Assembly (NCBI RefSeq): GCF_900110695.1
Contig: NZ_FOEH01000002.1
Coordinates: 372,001 to 436,000, forward strand
DNA length: 64,000 bases
Reading direction: 5' to 3'
DNA from: Virgibacillus subterraneus
GTDB lineage: Bacteria; Bacillota; Bacilli; Bacillales; Amphibacillaceae
Shown: piece by piece, positions 47,614 through 56,822 of the stretch
How the letters are laid out: each line of letters starts with the position of its first letter
How positions within the stretch are numbered: position 1 is the stretch's first letter
Position numbers and translations under genes: made by a program
The notes under the pieces: model-generated
Database searches by the model: none
What the model was told of the DNA's origin: nothing
What the model saw: only the letters and a program-made list of their open reading frames with translations

Positions 47614-47679
47614 GGAAATACACTTAGCTTTCCGCGGAATCTCCAGCTGTTGCTTCCCCCCCAGTCTCTGTGTATTTCC
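47614..47679. repeat. Element with GGAAATACAC / GTGTATTTCC ends, copy 2
   Basis: 66 bases bounded by the same ten-base inverted repeats as 44074-44180, with a C-rich core. Confidence 0.7.
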
Positions 47680-47993
47680 TGAGCTGGATTTTGCTCATTG
47701 TATTTTGATAATAAAAATGTATATTGAGATGGATAATAACAGGATTTAAAACATTTAACCAGCAGGTGGTCAGAGAGTATCACTAAAGACTATGAATTGG
47801 TTATCTTTAGTGTACGTTGCAGTTTTTTTAACTGCGATGGTTAAAGACAACAAAAGAGTATTTAACCAATAAATAACTATTAAATTATACAAATATAAGA
47901 AATGAGGCTAATAAACCAAGTTTTTCTTATGATAATTCAATAACCTTTAGCTAATACTATTTTATATACCACGACGAAGAGGATGATATCCAC

Positions 47994-48611
47994 ATGTCAG
48001 AAATAGTATATTTGCGCATGAAAAAAAATGTGGAATTAACATATTTAAGGGAGTTAACTCTAAAGGATATTGCATACATTTCAGCTTCCTCTCAATTAAA
48101 AAGGAAATTGGAAAAAACAACTTTATATCGAATTACTAAAAAGGATCGAAATATCGTCATAATTGACAGCTTTTTAGTGATTGATCATTTAGGGGATCTT
48201 CACGGAAACATAGAATTTCAACTCGTCGGACCAACCCATACTATTGTCAGAATTAAGAAACACAAAAAGCCCCCAAATATAGTAATAGTGTCTATTGTTT
48301 GGTTGCTTCTTTTCATTGGTACTGGAATGACTATTATGAATTTTCACTATGATGTCAGCATGCAAGAAGTACAACAAAAGCTACATTTTTTATTAACCGG
48401 TGAGGAGAGCAAATACCCATTGTGGATTCAGATACCATATTCATTTGGGTTAGGAATAGGAATGCTGTTATTTTTTAATCACTGGTTTACCAAACGCTTC
48501 AATGAAGAGCCAAGTCCACTTGAGGTAGAAATATTTAACTACCAGCAAAATCTCGATCAATATGTCAGTTATTATGAAAATAAGCTAAATGATACAAAAC
48601 CTTATCATTAA
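47994..48611 (+). CDS. spoVAA: Stage V sporulation protein AA
   Basis: Spore inner-membrane protein of the SpoVA group involved in dipicolinic acid movement. Soluble N-terminal domain (about 1-95; YLRMKKNVEL) and two membrane segments (about 98-117 and 145-165). 205 residues (B. subtilis 206). The ribosome site is weak. Overlaps spoVAB by 23 bases. Confidence 0.88.
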   Translation: MSEIVYLRMKKNVELTYLRELTLKDIAYISASSQLKRKLEKTTLYRITKKDRNIVIIDSFLVIDHLGDLHGNIEFQLVGPTHTIVRIKKHKKPPNIVIVSIVWLLLFIGTGMTIMNFHYDVSMQEVQQKLHFLLTGEESKYPLWIQIPYSFGLGIGMLLFFNHWFTKRFNEEPSPLEVEIFNYQQNLDQYVSYYENKLNDTKPYH

Positions 48612-49017
48612 TATCCTCGAAATAGCAATTGGTTTAGCAAGTGGTTTGGCAGTAGGTGGTGGATTTGTTGCCTTTTTAACAGTACTTGGTATTATTCCTA
48701 GATTAATTCAATTGAGCCGAACAGAAAGATTGGTTCAAGTATATATTGCTAGCGTTATAATTGGATCATTGTTTGGAACATATATGTCGTTTGCTGATGT
48801 GACCTGGGATCAGCCAGTCGTTATATTGATAATTTGGGGTTGCTTCCACGGAATCTTCAACGGAATGCTTGCCGCTGCTTTAACGGAGGTATTAAATGTA
48901 TTTCCAATAATATCTAAGCGAGTGCGAATGGATGATAAATTACTATGGCTATTAATGGCTATAGTATTTGGTAAAATTGCAGGATCTATTTTCCAATGGA
49001 CAATTTTTGTTCGATAG
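48589..49017 (+). CDS. spoVAB: Stage V sporulation protein AB
   Basis: 142-residue membrane protein with four hydrophobic segments and the family block VGGGFVAFLTVLGIIPRLIQL near residue 20. The start lies inside the end of spoVAA, so translation is coupled. Normally followed by spoVAC, AD and AE, but here spoVAF comes next. Confidence 0.9.
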   Translation: MIQNLIINILEIAIGLASGLAVGGGFVAFLTVLGIIPRLIQLSRTERLVQVYIASVIIGSLFGTYMSFADVTWDQPVVILIIWGCFHGIFNGMLAAALTEVLNVFPIISKRVRMDDKLLWLLMAIVFGKIAGSIFQWTIFVR

Positions 49018-49043
49018 TTCTTTTATGAGCGGAGTGTGTTTAA

Positions 49044-50534
49044 ATGAATCAAGAAAAAACAGATAGTCCGGTTTCACCAAAGATAGACAAAACTGAAACA
49101 TACATGAAAGATAAAATTGGTATTGGTTCATCATTCGACTTGGGTTTTCGTGAAATTATAATCTTAAAAAAGAAAATTCAGATTTATTACCTTACTGGTC
49201 TATGCGATACATCTCTTGTGCAGGAAATTATTAAAAAACTAGTAGATATCAACGATGAAGAAAGCAATTTGAAAAAAGTACCCGAAATTATAGAAAATCG
49301 TTTAGTACATCAGCAAGTAGATAAGAGCAAGACAATGGATGAAGCAGTTGATCAGCTGTTGTCTGGTCTAATTATCATATTTGTCGACGGTGAAAAGTAT
49401 GCATTTGTGGTGGATGTCAGGAATTACCCGGGACGTACACCAGCGGAACCAGATACAGAACATGTAGTTAGAGGGTCCAGAGATGGATTTACAGAAAACA
49501 TTATAGAAAATACTGCTTTAACAAGGCGAAGAATACGTGATGCAAGGTTGCGCCATGAAATGTTGAAGGTTGGTGAACGATCTAAAACAGATCTCTGTGT
49601 TTGCTATCTACAGGATGTGGCTGACGAGGGACTTATTAAATTAATTAAAGACAGAATTAACGAGATTGAAATTGATGGTATAGCAATGGCAGATAAAACA
49701 ATTGAAGAGTTTATTGTTGAACGGAAATGGAACCCGTATCCATTGGTAAGATATACTGAACGCCCTGATGTTGCAGCTAACCATGTACTTGAAGGGCATG
49801 TTTTATTAATCGTAGATACATCCCCAAGTGTTATAATTTTACCAACAACTTTTTTTCACCATGTTCAGCATGCCGAAGAATTTCGCCAAACTCCTGCAAT
49901 AGGAACTTTTATTAGATGGACGCGTTTTTTGGCTATTATGGCGTCGATATTTCTTCTGCCATTTTGGCTGTTATTTGTAATGGAACCAACATTATTACCA
50001 AAAGAACTGTCATTTATAGGACCTCAGGAAGAGGGAACTATACCAATAGCGCTTCAAATTGTTCTTGCTGATTTGGGTGTAGAGTTTTTACGTATGGCCG
50101 CCATCCATACACCGACACCATTATCTACTGCGATGGGATTAATTGCAGCGGTATTAATAGGTCAAATCGCTATTGATGTTGGAATGTTTGGTCCAGAAGT
50201 AATATTGTATATTGCAGTTAGTGCTATTGGTACCTATGTAACTCCAAGCTACGAACTAAGCGTGGCCAATAAACTTGGCCGATTCACCTTAGTTATTATA
50301 ACAGGAATATTTGGTTTACTTGGGTTTGTAATAGGGTTTACGCTGTACATGTTATTTTTAATCCAGCTAAAATCACTTCGAACGCCGTATTTTTGGCCCT
50401 TCATACCATTTAATCCAAAGGCAATGCTTCAAATTGTGCTACGTGTGCCAGTTCCATTTTCTAACGAGCGTCCAAGCATTGTTCATCCAAGAAATAATTA
50501 TCGTCAGCCTATTAGGAGAAAAGAACGCCATTAG
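49044..50534 (+). CDS. spoVAF: Spore germination protein SpoVAF (GerA-like)
   Basis: GerAA-type membrane protein that works with OrfP/FigP to speed germination in B. subtilis. Long soluble N-terminal domain (about 1-285, with VVDVRNYPGRTPAEPDTE near 124 and NTALTRRRIRDARLR near 155), then five or six membrane segments (about 290-455). 496 residues (B. subtilis 493). ATG after GGAGTG. It follows spoVAB by 26 bases with spoVAC, AD, AEB and AEA missing between them. Confidence 0.92.
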   Translation: MNQEKTDSPVSPKIDKTETYMKDKIGIGSSFDLGFREIIILKKKIQIYYLTGLCDTSLVQEIIKKLVDINDEESNLKKVPEIIENRLVHQQVDKSKTMDEAVDQLLSGLIIIFVDGEKYAFVVDVRNYPGRTPAEPDTEHVVRGSRDGFTENIIENTALTRRRIRDARLRHEMLKVGERSKTDLCVCYLQDVADEGLIKLIKDRINEIEIDGIAMADKTIEEFIVERKWNPYPLVRYTERPDVAANHVLEGHVLLIVDTSPSVIILPTTFFHHVQHAEEFRQTPAIGTFIRWTRFLAIMASIFLLPFWLLFVMEPTLLPKELSFIGPQEEGTIPIALQIVLADLGVEFLRMAAIHTPTPLSTAMGLIAAVLIGQIAIDVGMFGPEVILYIAVSAIGTYVTPSYELSVANKLGRFTLVIITGIFGLLGFVIGFTLYMLFLIQLKSLRTPYFWPFIPFNPKAMLQIVLRVPVPFSNERPSIVHPRNNYRQPIRRKERH

Positions 50535-50560
50535 AGAATCACGGGCGTTCTTTACTCTTT
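50519..50560 (+). terminator. Terminator of the spoVA operon
   Basis: AAAGAACGCC / GGGCGTTCTTT stem that includes the spoVAF stop in its loop, with a T-rich tail. Confidence 0.75.
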
Positions 50561-50635
50561 TGTTTTTGGCTTTCATGTGATAAAGTGTTTTTATTATTTA
50601 AGAGCTACAGTATAGGTTGGATGGAGGAAATGACT

Positions 50636-51943
50636 ATGATATTAGATAATCATCCATTTGAGTTAAATAGCAAAGGTCACTTGGAAATAGGTGGAGTGGA
50701 TTCGATCAACTTGGCAAATAAATATGGCACACCACTGTATGTTTATGATGTTTCGATTATCCGAGAAAATTGCCGGTCTTTTGTGGACACTTTTAAGGAC
50801 TTAGATGTAAGTGCACAGGTTGCATATGCAAGTAAAGCTTTTTCATCAACAGCGATGCTACAGGTCGTTAAACAAGAGGGGCTTAGCTTGGATGTTGTCT
50901 CCCAGGGAGAGTTGTATACGGCCATTCAAGCAGATTTCCCTCCAAGTAAAATTCACATGCATGGAAACAATAAAAGCGTTGAGGAACTCTCGATGGCAAT
51001 TGAGTATGGAATCGGTTGTATTGTTGTAGATAATTTTTTTGAAATAGATTTAATAAGCAAACTTCTCAAAAAGTATAACAAAACAATAGATGTTCTAATA
51101 CGGGTTACACCAGGAATCGAGTCCAAAACTCATCAATACATTATGACAGGGAACGAAGATTCGAAATTTGGGTTCAATTTGCATAATGGACAGGCAGATA
51201 AGGCATTTTTGCAACTTTATAATAATGAAAATATTCATTTTAAAGGACTGCATTGTCATATTGGATCACAAATATTTGAAGCAGATGGATTTAAAATGGC
51301 CACAACTATGTTATTTAAAAAAATAGGAGAATGGAATAAACTGCATGACTACACACCAGAAGTTTTAAATCTTGGTGGAGGCTTTGGCATTCGATATACT
51401 AAAGAAGATACACCATTACCCTATTCATCGGTTGTAAAAGAACTAGTAGCTAAAGTTAAAGAACATGCTTCCATGTTTGATATGACAATTCCGGAAATTT
51501 GGATTGAACCAGGACGTGCTATCGCTGGAAATGCCGGCTTGACATTGTACACGGTAGGTTCAAAAAAAGATATTCCAGGAGTTCGCAGTTATGTTTCAGT
51601 TGATGGTGGTATGACTGATAACCTGCGGCCGGCGCTTTATCAGGCTAAGTACGAGGGTGTATTGGCTAATAAGGCCGCACAACCAGTTACTGATTTAGTT
51701 TCAGTAGCAGGAAAATGTTGTGAGTCAGGTGATATGCTTATTTGGGATCTTCCAGTACCTGAAATTGGCAGTAATGATATTTTAGCAGTATTTTCAACGG
51801 GAGCTTATGGGTACTCTATGGCAAGTCATTATAACCGATTTCCTAATGCGGCAGTTGTTTTTGTGGAAAATGGTCAGGATAAATTAGTAGTAAAAAGAGA
51901 ATCTTTCCATGATGTTGTAAAAAACGATTTATCTTACGAATAA
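50636..51943 (+). CDS. lysA: Diaminopimelate decarboxylase
   Basis: PLP enzyme, last step of lysine synthesis (meso-diaminopimelate to lysine). Barrel with PLP Lys in AYASKAFSS near residue 62, HCHIGSQ near 205, GGGFGIRY near 245 and EPGRAIAGNAG near 285; C-terminal sheet domain with the active Cys in GKCCESGD near 362. 435 residues. The ATG at 50636 sits eight bases after GGAGG; earlier in-frame ATGs are too close or lack a site. Follows the spoVA genes as in B. subtilis. Confidence 0.95.
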   Translation: MILDNHPFELNSKGHLEIGGVDSINLANKYGTPLYVYDVSIIRENCRSFVDTFKDLDVSAQVAYASKAFSSTAMLQVVKQEGLSLDVVSQGELYTAIQADFPPSKIHMHGNNKSVEELSMAIEYGIGCIVVDNFFEIDLISKLLKKYNKTIDVLIRVTPGIESKTHQYIMTGNEDSKFGFNLHNGQADKAFLQLYNNENIHFKGLHCHIGSQIFEADGFKMATTMLFKKIGEWNKLHDYTPEVLNLGGGFGIRYTKEDTPLPYSSVVKELVAKVKEHASMFDMTIPEIWIEPGRAIAGNAGLTLYTVGSKKDIPGVRSYVSVDGGMTDNLRPALYQAKYEGVLANKAAQPVTDLVSVAGKCCESGDMLIWDLPVPEIGSNDILAVFSTGAYGYSMASHYNRFPNAAVVFVENGQDKLVVKRESFHDVVKNDLSYE

Positions 51944-52002
51944 CAATGAATTTGCTTTCTTTTAATAGATTGGATAACATGGTATGATATAATACAAAAG
52001 TG

Positions 52003-52155
52003 CTAGCGCCTGTTTAGCGCCGTATGGACTGTGCTCAGTGCATCGCGGGTGGGTCGACGTTACCGCGCAAAGCTGCGGTCTTAGTCGATCTTCCTTTATT
52101 TCTTTATCGTAGATACGAGGAGGGAAGTCCACTAGGCGCTAGGAGCTGGACGTCA
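52003..52155. repeat. GC-rich element with inverted ends between lysA and ppiB
   Basis: TAGCGCCT near the left end pairs with AGGCGCTA at 52134-52141. The interior is GC-rich and can form stems, for example GACCGCAGC with GCTGCGGTC-like partners and GAAGTCC/GGACTTC types. It lies in a 267-base gap without a gene. From memory similar sequences with an AGGCGCTAGGAGCTGGAC end recur in Bacillaceae genomes; this cannot be checked here. Confidence 0.55.
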
Positions 52156-52210
52156 ATGTTAAAGTAGACAAGAATTTTAGAAATGGGACAATTATAAAGG
52201 GGATGAAAAT

Positions 52211-52651
52211 ATGAGTAAAACAGGTTATATATTAATGGAAAATGGTAATAAAATTGAGTTTGAATTATATCCGAATGAAGCACCAAATACAGTAGCTAAT
52301 TTTGAAAAACTAGCGAATAGTAATTTCTATGATGGATTAACATTTCACCGTGTTATCGATGGTTTTGTCAGTCAGGGTGGTTGCCCTAAAGGAAATGGAA
52401 CAGGATCAGCTGGTTATACGATAAAATGTGAAACAGAAGGTAATCCGCACAAACATGTTGAAGGGTCGTTGTCAATGGCGCATGCTGGAAAAGATACAGG
52501 AAGCTCTCAATTCTTCATCGTACATGGTCCACAGCCTCATCTAGATGGTGTTCATACTGTTTTTGGTCAAGTTACATCAGGTATTGAGCATGCTAAAGCA
52601 ATGAAGAACGGTGATATTATGAAAGAAATGAAAATATCTACAGAAGAATAA
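52211..52651 (+). CDS. ppiB: Peptidyl-prolyl cis-trans isomerase (cyclophilin type)
   Basis: Cytoplasmic foldase of 146 residues. The single cyclophilin domain has the active-site segments [15 protein letters not shown] near residue 45, [15 protein letters not shown] near 95 and [10 protein letters not shown] near 115. No signal peptide. ATG after AAAGGGGATG. Confidence 0.94.
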   Translation: MSKTGYILMENGNKIEFELYPNEAPNTVANFEKLANSNFYDGLTFHRVIDGFVSQGGCPKGNGTGSAGYTIKCETEGNPHKHVEGSLSMAHAGKDTGSSQFFIVHGPQPHLDGVHTVFGQVTSGIEHAKAMKNGDIMKEMKISTEE

Positions 52652-52657
52652 ATAACT

Positions 52658-53107
52658 ATGAATATTTCCTTACTGCTCTATCTATTATTTGTAGTAGCCC
52701 CAATCGGTACAGTACTTCATGAAGCAGGTCATGTAATAGGAGCGAAGTCGCTAAAAGCTGATCGTATGAGGTTAACAATAGGGAGTGGAAAAATAGTTAG
52801 CAGTTTTTTCATTAGTAAAGTCCAGGTAACGATACGGGTTATTTTCTTTTTGGGTGGATTAGCTTCAAGTGAAAGAAAACGTATTTACAAACCACATGAG
52901 CTTATTTGGATTGCGCTTTGTGGACCATTAACTAATGGACTCACTGCTTTTTTATTGTATCTTCTTAATACAGCCTATCCATCTAATTATCTATTGTTAC
53001 TTTTATTATTTAATTTATGGATAGGACTTATTAACCTTGTCCCTTTTCGGTTCAAAGACAAACAATCAGATGGATACACGATTGTTAAAGTACTCACACA
53101 GAAGTGA
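52658..53107 (+). CDS. Small M50-family membrane zinc protease-like protein
   Basis: 149-residue membrane protein with an HEAGH zinc site (HExxH, residues 21-25) at the end of the first membrane segment and a second site NLVPFRFKDKQSDG near 129-142 (the NxxPxxxxDG motif of site-2 proteases). A GPLTNGL motif near 88 also fits M50. It keeps both catalytic motifs but lacks PDZ or CBS domains, so it is a minimal version. Function unknown. It begins six bases after ppiB, probably in one transcript. Confidence 0.75.
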   Translation: MNISLLLYLLFVVAPIGTVLHEAGHVIGAKSLKADRMRLTIGSGKIVSSFFISKVQVTIRVIFFLGGLASSERKRIYKPHELIWIALCGPLTNGLTAFLLYLLNTAYPSNYLLLLLLFNLWIGLINLVPFRFKDKQSDGYTIVKVLTQK

Positions 53108-53185
53108 TTTCAGACATTAGAAGGTTATTCAGTAGCAGTATGTTTTTTAGAAAATATGGTAATGCTTGATAGAGGATGAATTAAA

Positions 53186-53281
53186 TTGAGCCAACGCAAA
53201 AAAAATTGGATATTGTTAATTATTCTATTAACTTTAGGTATAGTATGGGGCTTCATTTATTGGATTGTCTTTGTATTTTGA
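53186..53281 (+). CDS. Tiny single-pass membrane peptide (31 residues)
   Basis: TTG start seven bases after AGAGGATG, a basic head SQRKKN and one membrane helix rich in Ile, Leu and Trp up to the C-terminus (GIVWGFIYWIVFVF). No function recognised. The reading frame is short and could be chance, but head, helix and ribosome site agree. Confidence 0.5.
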   Translation: MSQRKKNWILLIILLTLGIVWGFIYWIVFVF

Positions 53282-53402
53282 AAGAAGTAATTTGACAAAT
53301 ACTCGAATATAAGGCATAAATAAGTATACAATCTCCAGCAAGTAAAAATATTAGGAAATTGTGCTTTTTCTCTCCAAAGTTGGCAAGTTATATTCATAGT
53401 GA

Positions 53403-53768
<366 letters not shown>

Positions 53769-53783
53769 AATGATAACTAATCG

Positions 53784-53818
53784 AAAGCCAGCTCTGTCGA
53801 TCCAGAGCTGGCTTTTGA
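53784..53818 (+). terminator. Terminator of ribT
   Basis: AAAGCCAGCTCTG / CAGAGCTGGCTTT, 13 base pairs with a six-base loop, followed by a short T run. Confidence 0.85.
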
Positions 53819-53885
53819 TTAAAGTGATAAGTGTTGAATAGCTTGCAACAAATATTGATACTGCAATACTAGTTCATATTACTTA

Positions 53886-53969
53886 CTACATCCAAGCAGC
53901 ACCAACGATAATTAGAAGAATGAACAGTACTACAATTAGCGCGAATCCTCCGCCATAACTACCACCCAT
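53886..53969 (-). CDS. YjcZ-family small sporulation protein
   Basis: 27 residues: Gly-rich head MGGSYGGGF followed by a membrane helix ALIVVLFILLIIVGAAWM, the typical YjcZ/YtrH-like pattern of tiny spore proteins. The ATG follows AAAAGGAGGAA at good distance. It is divergent from scpA. Confidence 0.85.
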   Translation of the reverse strand: MGGSYGGGFALIVVLFILLIIVGAAWM

Positions 53970-54138
53970 AATTATATTCCTCCTTTTCCACTTAACGAAT
54001 AAATGTTTTTTTGGTAACATTTATCTTACGTTAATAACTTATGTTAACTATTGCTATAGTGTATAGGCGAATATAAAAAAAATATATATTTTTTAATTTC
54101 TCATTAATAAAGTTGCCTAATCGGAAGGGGGAGAGGTA

Positions 54139-54870
54139 ATGAATCAGTCATATCAAGTAAAACTGGACACTTTTGAGGGACCACTTGATTTATTACTGCA
54201 CTTAATCAATCAATACGAGATTGATATATATGATATTCCTGTTGCACAAATTACGGAACAGTACATGCAATATATACATACGATGCAAAGTCTTGAACTG
54301 AATGTTGCGAGTGAATACCTTGTTATGGCTGCAACATTATTAGCATTAAAAAGTCAAATGCTGTTACCAAAGCAAGAGATTGAAGAAGAAGATGAGTATA
54401 TGGAAGATCCACGTGAGGAACTGATGCGCCGTTTAATTGAATATCGAAAATATAAAGATGCAGCAGAAAAACTCAAGGAAAAAGAAACAGATGCAAATCA
54501 AATTTTCACAAGACCTCCAGTAGTATTTGATCATATCAAATCCAGTCAACCGATAGTAAAAGGTGATACTTCAATATACGATATGCTTAATGCTTTAGGG
54601 AAAATGTTTGAACGAAAGAATTGGAATAAGCCTCTCGAAACAAAAGTAAAACGTGGAGAAATTCCTATTGAACAGAAGATGACCGAAGTATTAGACCTTG
54701 TTAAACGTTCAAAAGAGGGAATAGCATTTGATGAACTATTTGATTATCCAACACGTGCCCATATTGTGGCAACATTTATTGCTGTATTGGAGTTGATGAA
54801 AGGAAATGAAATACAATGTAGACAGGAAAAACATTTTGATTCATTATACGTTTTTTATATGGAGGATTGA
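54139..54870 (+). CDS. scpA: Segregation and condensation protein A
   Basis: Kleisin subunit that bridges the SMC heads in the SMC-ScpAB condensin. N-terminal SMC neck-binding part (DTFEGPLDLLLHLINQYEIDIYDIP near residue 8), a variable acidic middle and a C-terminal winged helix. 243 residues. ATG after GGAAGGGGGAGAGG. Overlaps the frame of scpB. Confidence 0.95.
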   Translation: MNQSYQVKLDTFEGPLDLLLHLINQYEIDIYDIPVAQITEQYMQYIHTMQSLELNVASEYLVMAATLLALKSQMLLPKQEIEEEDEYMEDPREELMRRLIEYRKYKDAAEKLKEKETDANQIFTRPPVVFDHIKSSQPIVKGDTSIYDMLNALGKMFERKNWNKPLETKVKRGEIPIEQKMTEVLDLVKRSKEGIAFDELFDYPTRAHIVATFIAVLELMKGNEIQCRQEKHFDSLYVFYMED

Positions 54871-54872
54871 AT

Positions 54873-55469
54873 GTGGAAATCAATGATTTAAAAGCTATTG
54901 CAGAAGGACTTTTGTTCGCAAGTGGTGATGAAGGAATAACAGTCAAACAGCTATCGCGAATTCTGGATATTACGGATAAAACTGTTGAACATCTAATCGA
55001 TGAACTGAAATATGACTATGAAAATACAGACCGTGGAATTATGATTATGCAGTCACATCAGGTATTCCACCTAACTACTAAACCAGAGCATAGTGTTTAT
55101 TTCAAAAAACTTCTTGAAACACCCCAGACGACAAGAATGTCACAAGCGGCCTTGGAAACACTTGCTATTATAGCCTATCAGCAACCAATCACAAGAACTG
55201 AGATTGAAGAGGTGAGAGGTGTGAAAAGTGACAGACCTGTGCAAACATTAATTGCAAGATCTCTTATCGAAGAAGTTGGAAGAAGAGAAGGTGCCGGCAG
55301 ACCAATACTCTTTGCTACAAGTAAGGAATTTTTAACTTACTTTGGCTTAACTTCATTGGAAGAGTTACCACCATTACCAGAGAATATGGATCAAGAAGAA
55401 ATGGAGCAAGAAGCTGATTTATTTTTTGAAAAGTTTTCAGATCAACTAGATCATAGCAATAATAATTAA
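54873..55469 (+). CDS. scpB: Segregation and condensation protein B
   Basis: Two winged-helix domains (about 1-85 and 90-165) that bind the ScpA linker as a dimer. The family motif LETLAIIAYQQPITRTEIEEVRG lies near residue 105 and GRREGAGRPILFAT near 142. Acidic tail. The in-frame TTG at 54867 touches the GGAGGA site, whereas the GTG at 54873 is six bases from it. 198 residues. Confidence 0.94.
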   Translation: MEINDLKAIAEGLLFASGDEGITVKQLSRILDITDKTVEHLIDELKYDYENTDRGIMIMQSHQVFHLTTKPEHSVYFKKLLETPQTTRMSQAALETLAIIAYQQPITRTEIEEVRGVKSDRPVQTLIARSLIEEVGRREGAGRPILFATSKEFLTYFGLTSLEELPPLPENMDQEEMEQEADLFFEKFSDQLDHSNNN

Positions 55470-55491
55470 CTAATTTTTATATTATGTTAAT

Positions 55492-55524
55492 AAGTCCTTG
55501 CGTATATTGCGCAAGGACTTTTAG
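55492..55524 (+). terminator. Terminator of scpAB
   Basis: AAGTCCTTGCG / CGCAAGGACTT, 11 base pairs, with a T run. Confidence 0.85.
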
Positions 55525-55616
55525 CATTTATAAGAAATTATAAATACATTCTACAACTAAGGCTTAAGCCGATGCTTTTACCTTCAAAGTTTAAGGGGGT
55601 TCTAATAAAGAAAAAT
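55522..55616 (+). repeat. Dispersed intergenic repeat, degenerate copy 9
   Basis: TTAGCATTTATAAGAAATTATAAAT...ACAACTAAGGCTTAAGCC...GGTTCTAATA keeps the order of the family's boxes with many changes. It follows the scpAB terminator like other copies. Confidence 0.45.
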
Positions 55617-55658
55617 TAACTTTCAGAAAAAACCCTTTATCGTTTTCTAATTTTCAAA

Positions 55659-55686
55659 TCATATCTAGTCATACCAAGCATAAACT
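55659..55686 (+). promoter_or_regulatory. Sigma-E promoter of dacB-spmA-spmB
   Basis: TCATATC (55659-55665) and CATAAACT (55679-55686) with 13 bases between match the sigma-E elements kMATATT and CATACAMT at all but one position each. It lies 36 bases before dacB, which is sigma-E controlled in B. subtilis. Confidence 0.55.
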
Positions 55687-55721
55687 GTATAGATAAATTA
55701 TCAGCGGGAGGAAAACCTACT

Positions 55722-56822
55722 ATGCGTTACATAGTCATTTCACTTTGCCTAATATCAGTTATTTTTTTAAACCCAACAATCGGACGAGCAGAACCCAGTA
55801 TTTCGGCAAATAATGCTGTTTTAATGGAACAATCATCTGGGAGGGTGTTACATGAAAAAAAAGCCCATGATAAGAGGCCAATAGCAAGTATAACTAAGAT
55901 AATGACAGCTATTATTGCAATTGAATCAGGTAAATTAAATGAAACAGTGACCGTAAGTAAACGGGCTGTATATACAGTTGGATCTTCTATTTATTTAGAA
56001 CAAGGAGAAAAAATTAAACTGAAGGATCTTGTCTATGGACTTATGCTTCGCTCTGGTAATGATGCAGCAGTGGCAATTAGTGAATATGTTGGTGGTAGCC
56101 TGGAAGGTTTTACTCATTTAATGAATAAGAAGGCACAATGGTTAGGAATGACGAATACTTCGTTTGATAATCCGCATGGACTTGATTCTGAAGATCACTA
56201 TTCTACTGCATATGATATGGCGTTACTTATGCGCTACGCCATGGATAATGAACAATTTCGTCAAATAACAGGTTCAAAGTCTTACAAACCTGAGTGGGCA
56301 TATACATGGCAAAATAAAAATAAGTTACTCACTCAATTGTATGAATATTGTATTGGAGGAAAAACCGGATATACAAAAGTTGCTGGTAGGACATTGGTTA
56401 CTGCTGCAGAAAAAAATGATATGAATTTAATTGCTGTGACCTTGGATGCACCAGATGATTGGCAGGACCACATCGGAATGTATGAATGGGGCTATAAAAA
56501 TTATGCTATGACGACGATTGGTAACCAGGGAAAGGTTAACTACAATATAAAAGAATCGAGTGATCATACAAGTGGGTATTTACATGAAGATATAACAATA
56601 CCACTAAACCGACATGAACAAAAGGAAATCGAAAGCAAGACGTTTATTTTAAAGAATGCATCAAATAGAACAGAGGATATAATTGGTAAGACTATTTATT
56701 TTATAAACTCAGTTCCGATTATCGAAACACCAATATATTCAGAAAAAAAACAGGATGAAAACTTTTTTGCAGATATTGTTTCAATATACAAACATATTAT
56801 TGGGTTTAATTATGTATGGTAA
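55722..56822 (+). CDS. dacB: Sporulation D-alanyl-D-alanine carboxypeptidase DacB (PBP5*)
   Basis: Mother-cell carboxypeptidase that lowers cross-linking of the spore cortex. Signal peptide at residues 1-24 ending GRAEPS; SxxK in IASITKIM near 53, SGN in RSGNDAAVA near 110, KTG in GGKTGYTKVA near 213. 366 residues (B. subtilis DacB 382). Assigned as dacB, not a dacF copy, because of the sigma-E promoter and the spmAB genes that follow. Overlaps spmA by seven bases. Confidence 0.9.
   Translation: MRYIVISLCLISVIFLNPTIGRAEPSISANNAVLMEQSSGRVLHEKKAHDKRPIASITKIMTAIIAIESGKLNETVTVSKRAVYTVGSSIYLEQGEKIKLKDLVYGLMLRSGNDAAVAISEYVGGSLEGFTHLMNKKAQWLGMTNTSFDNPHGLDSEDHYSTAYDMALLMRYAMDNEQFRQITGSKSYKPEWAYTWQNKNKLLTQLYEYCIGGKTGYTKVAGRTLVTAAEKNDMNLIAVTLDAPDDWQDHIGMYEWGYKNYAMTTIGNQGKVNYNIKESSDHTSGYLHEDITIPLNRHEQKEIESKTFILKNASNRTEDIIGKTIYFINSVPIIETPIYSEKKQDENFFADIVSIYKHIIGFNYVW

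Larger units (their letters stand above)
47425..47993. other. Intergenic region between sigF and spoVAA
   Basis: 569 bases without a gene. It contains the short repeat, the sigF terminator, an element with GGAAATACAC ends, an inverted repeat CACTAAAGA...TCTTTAGTG (about 47779-47813) and GCAGTTTTTTTAACTGC just after it. A spoVAA promoter for sigma-G is expected, but no convincing match was found. Confidence 0.6.
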
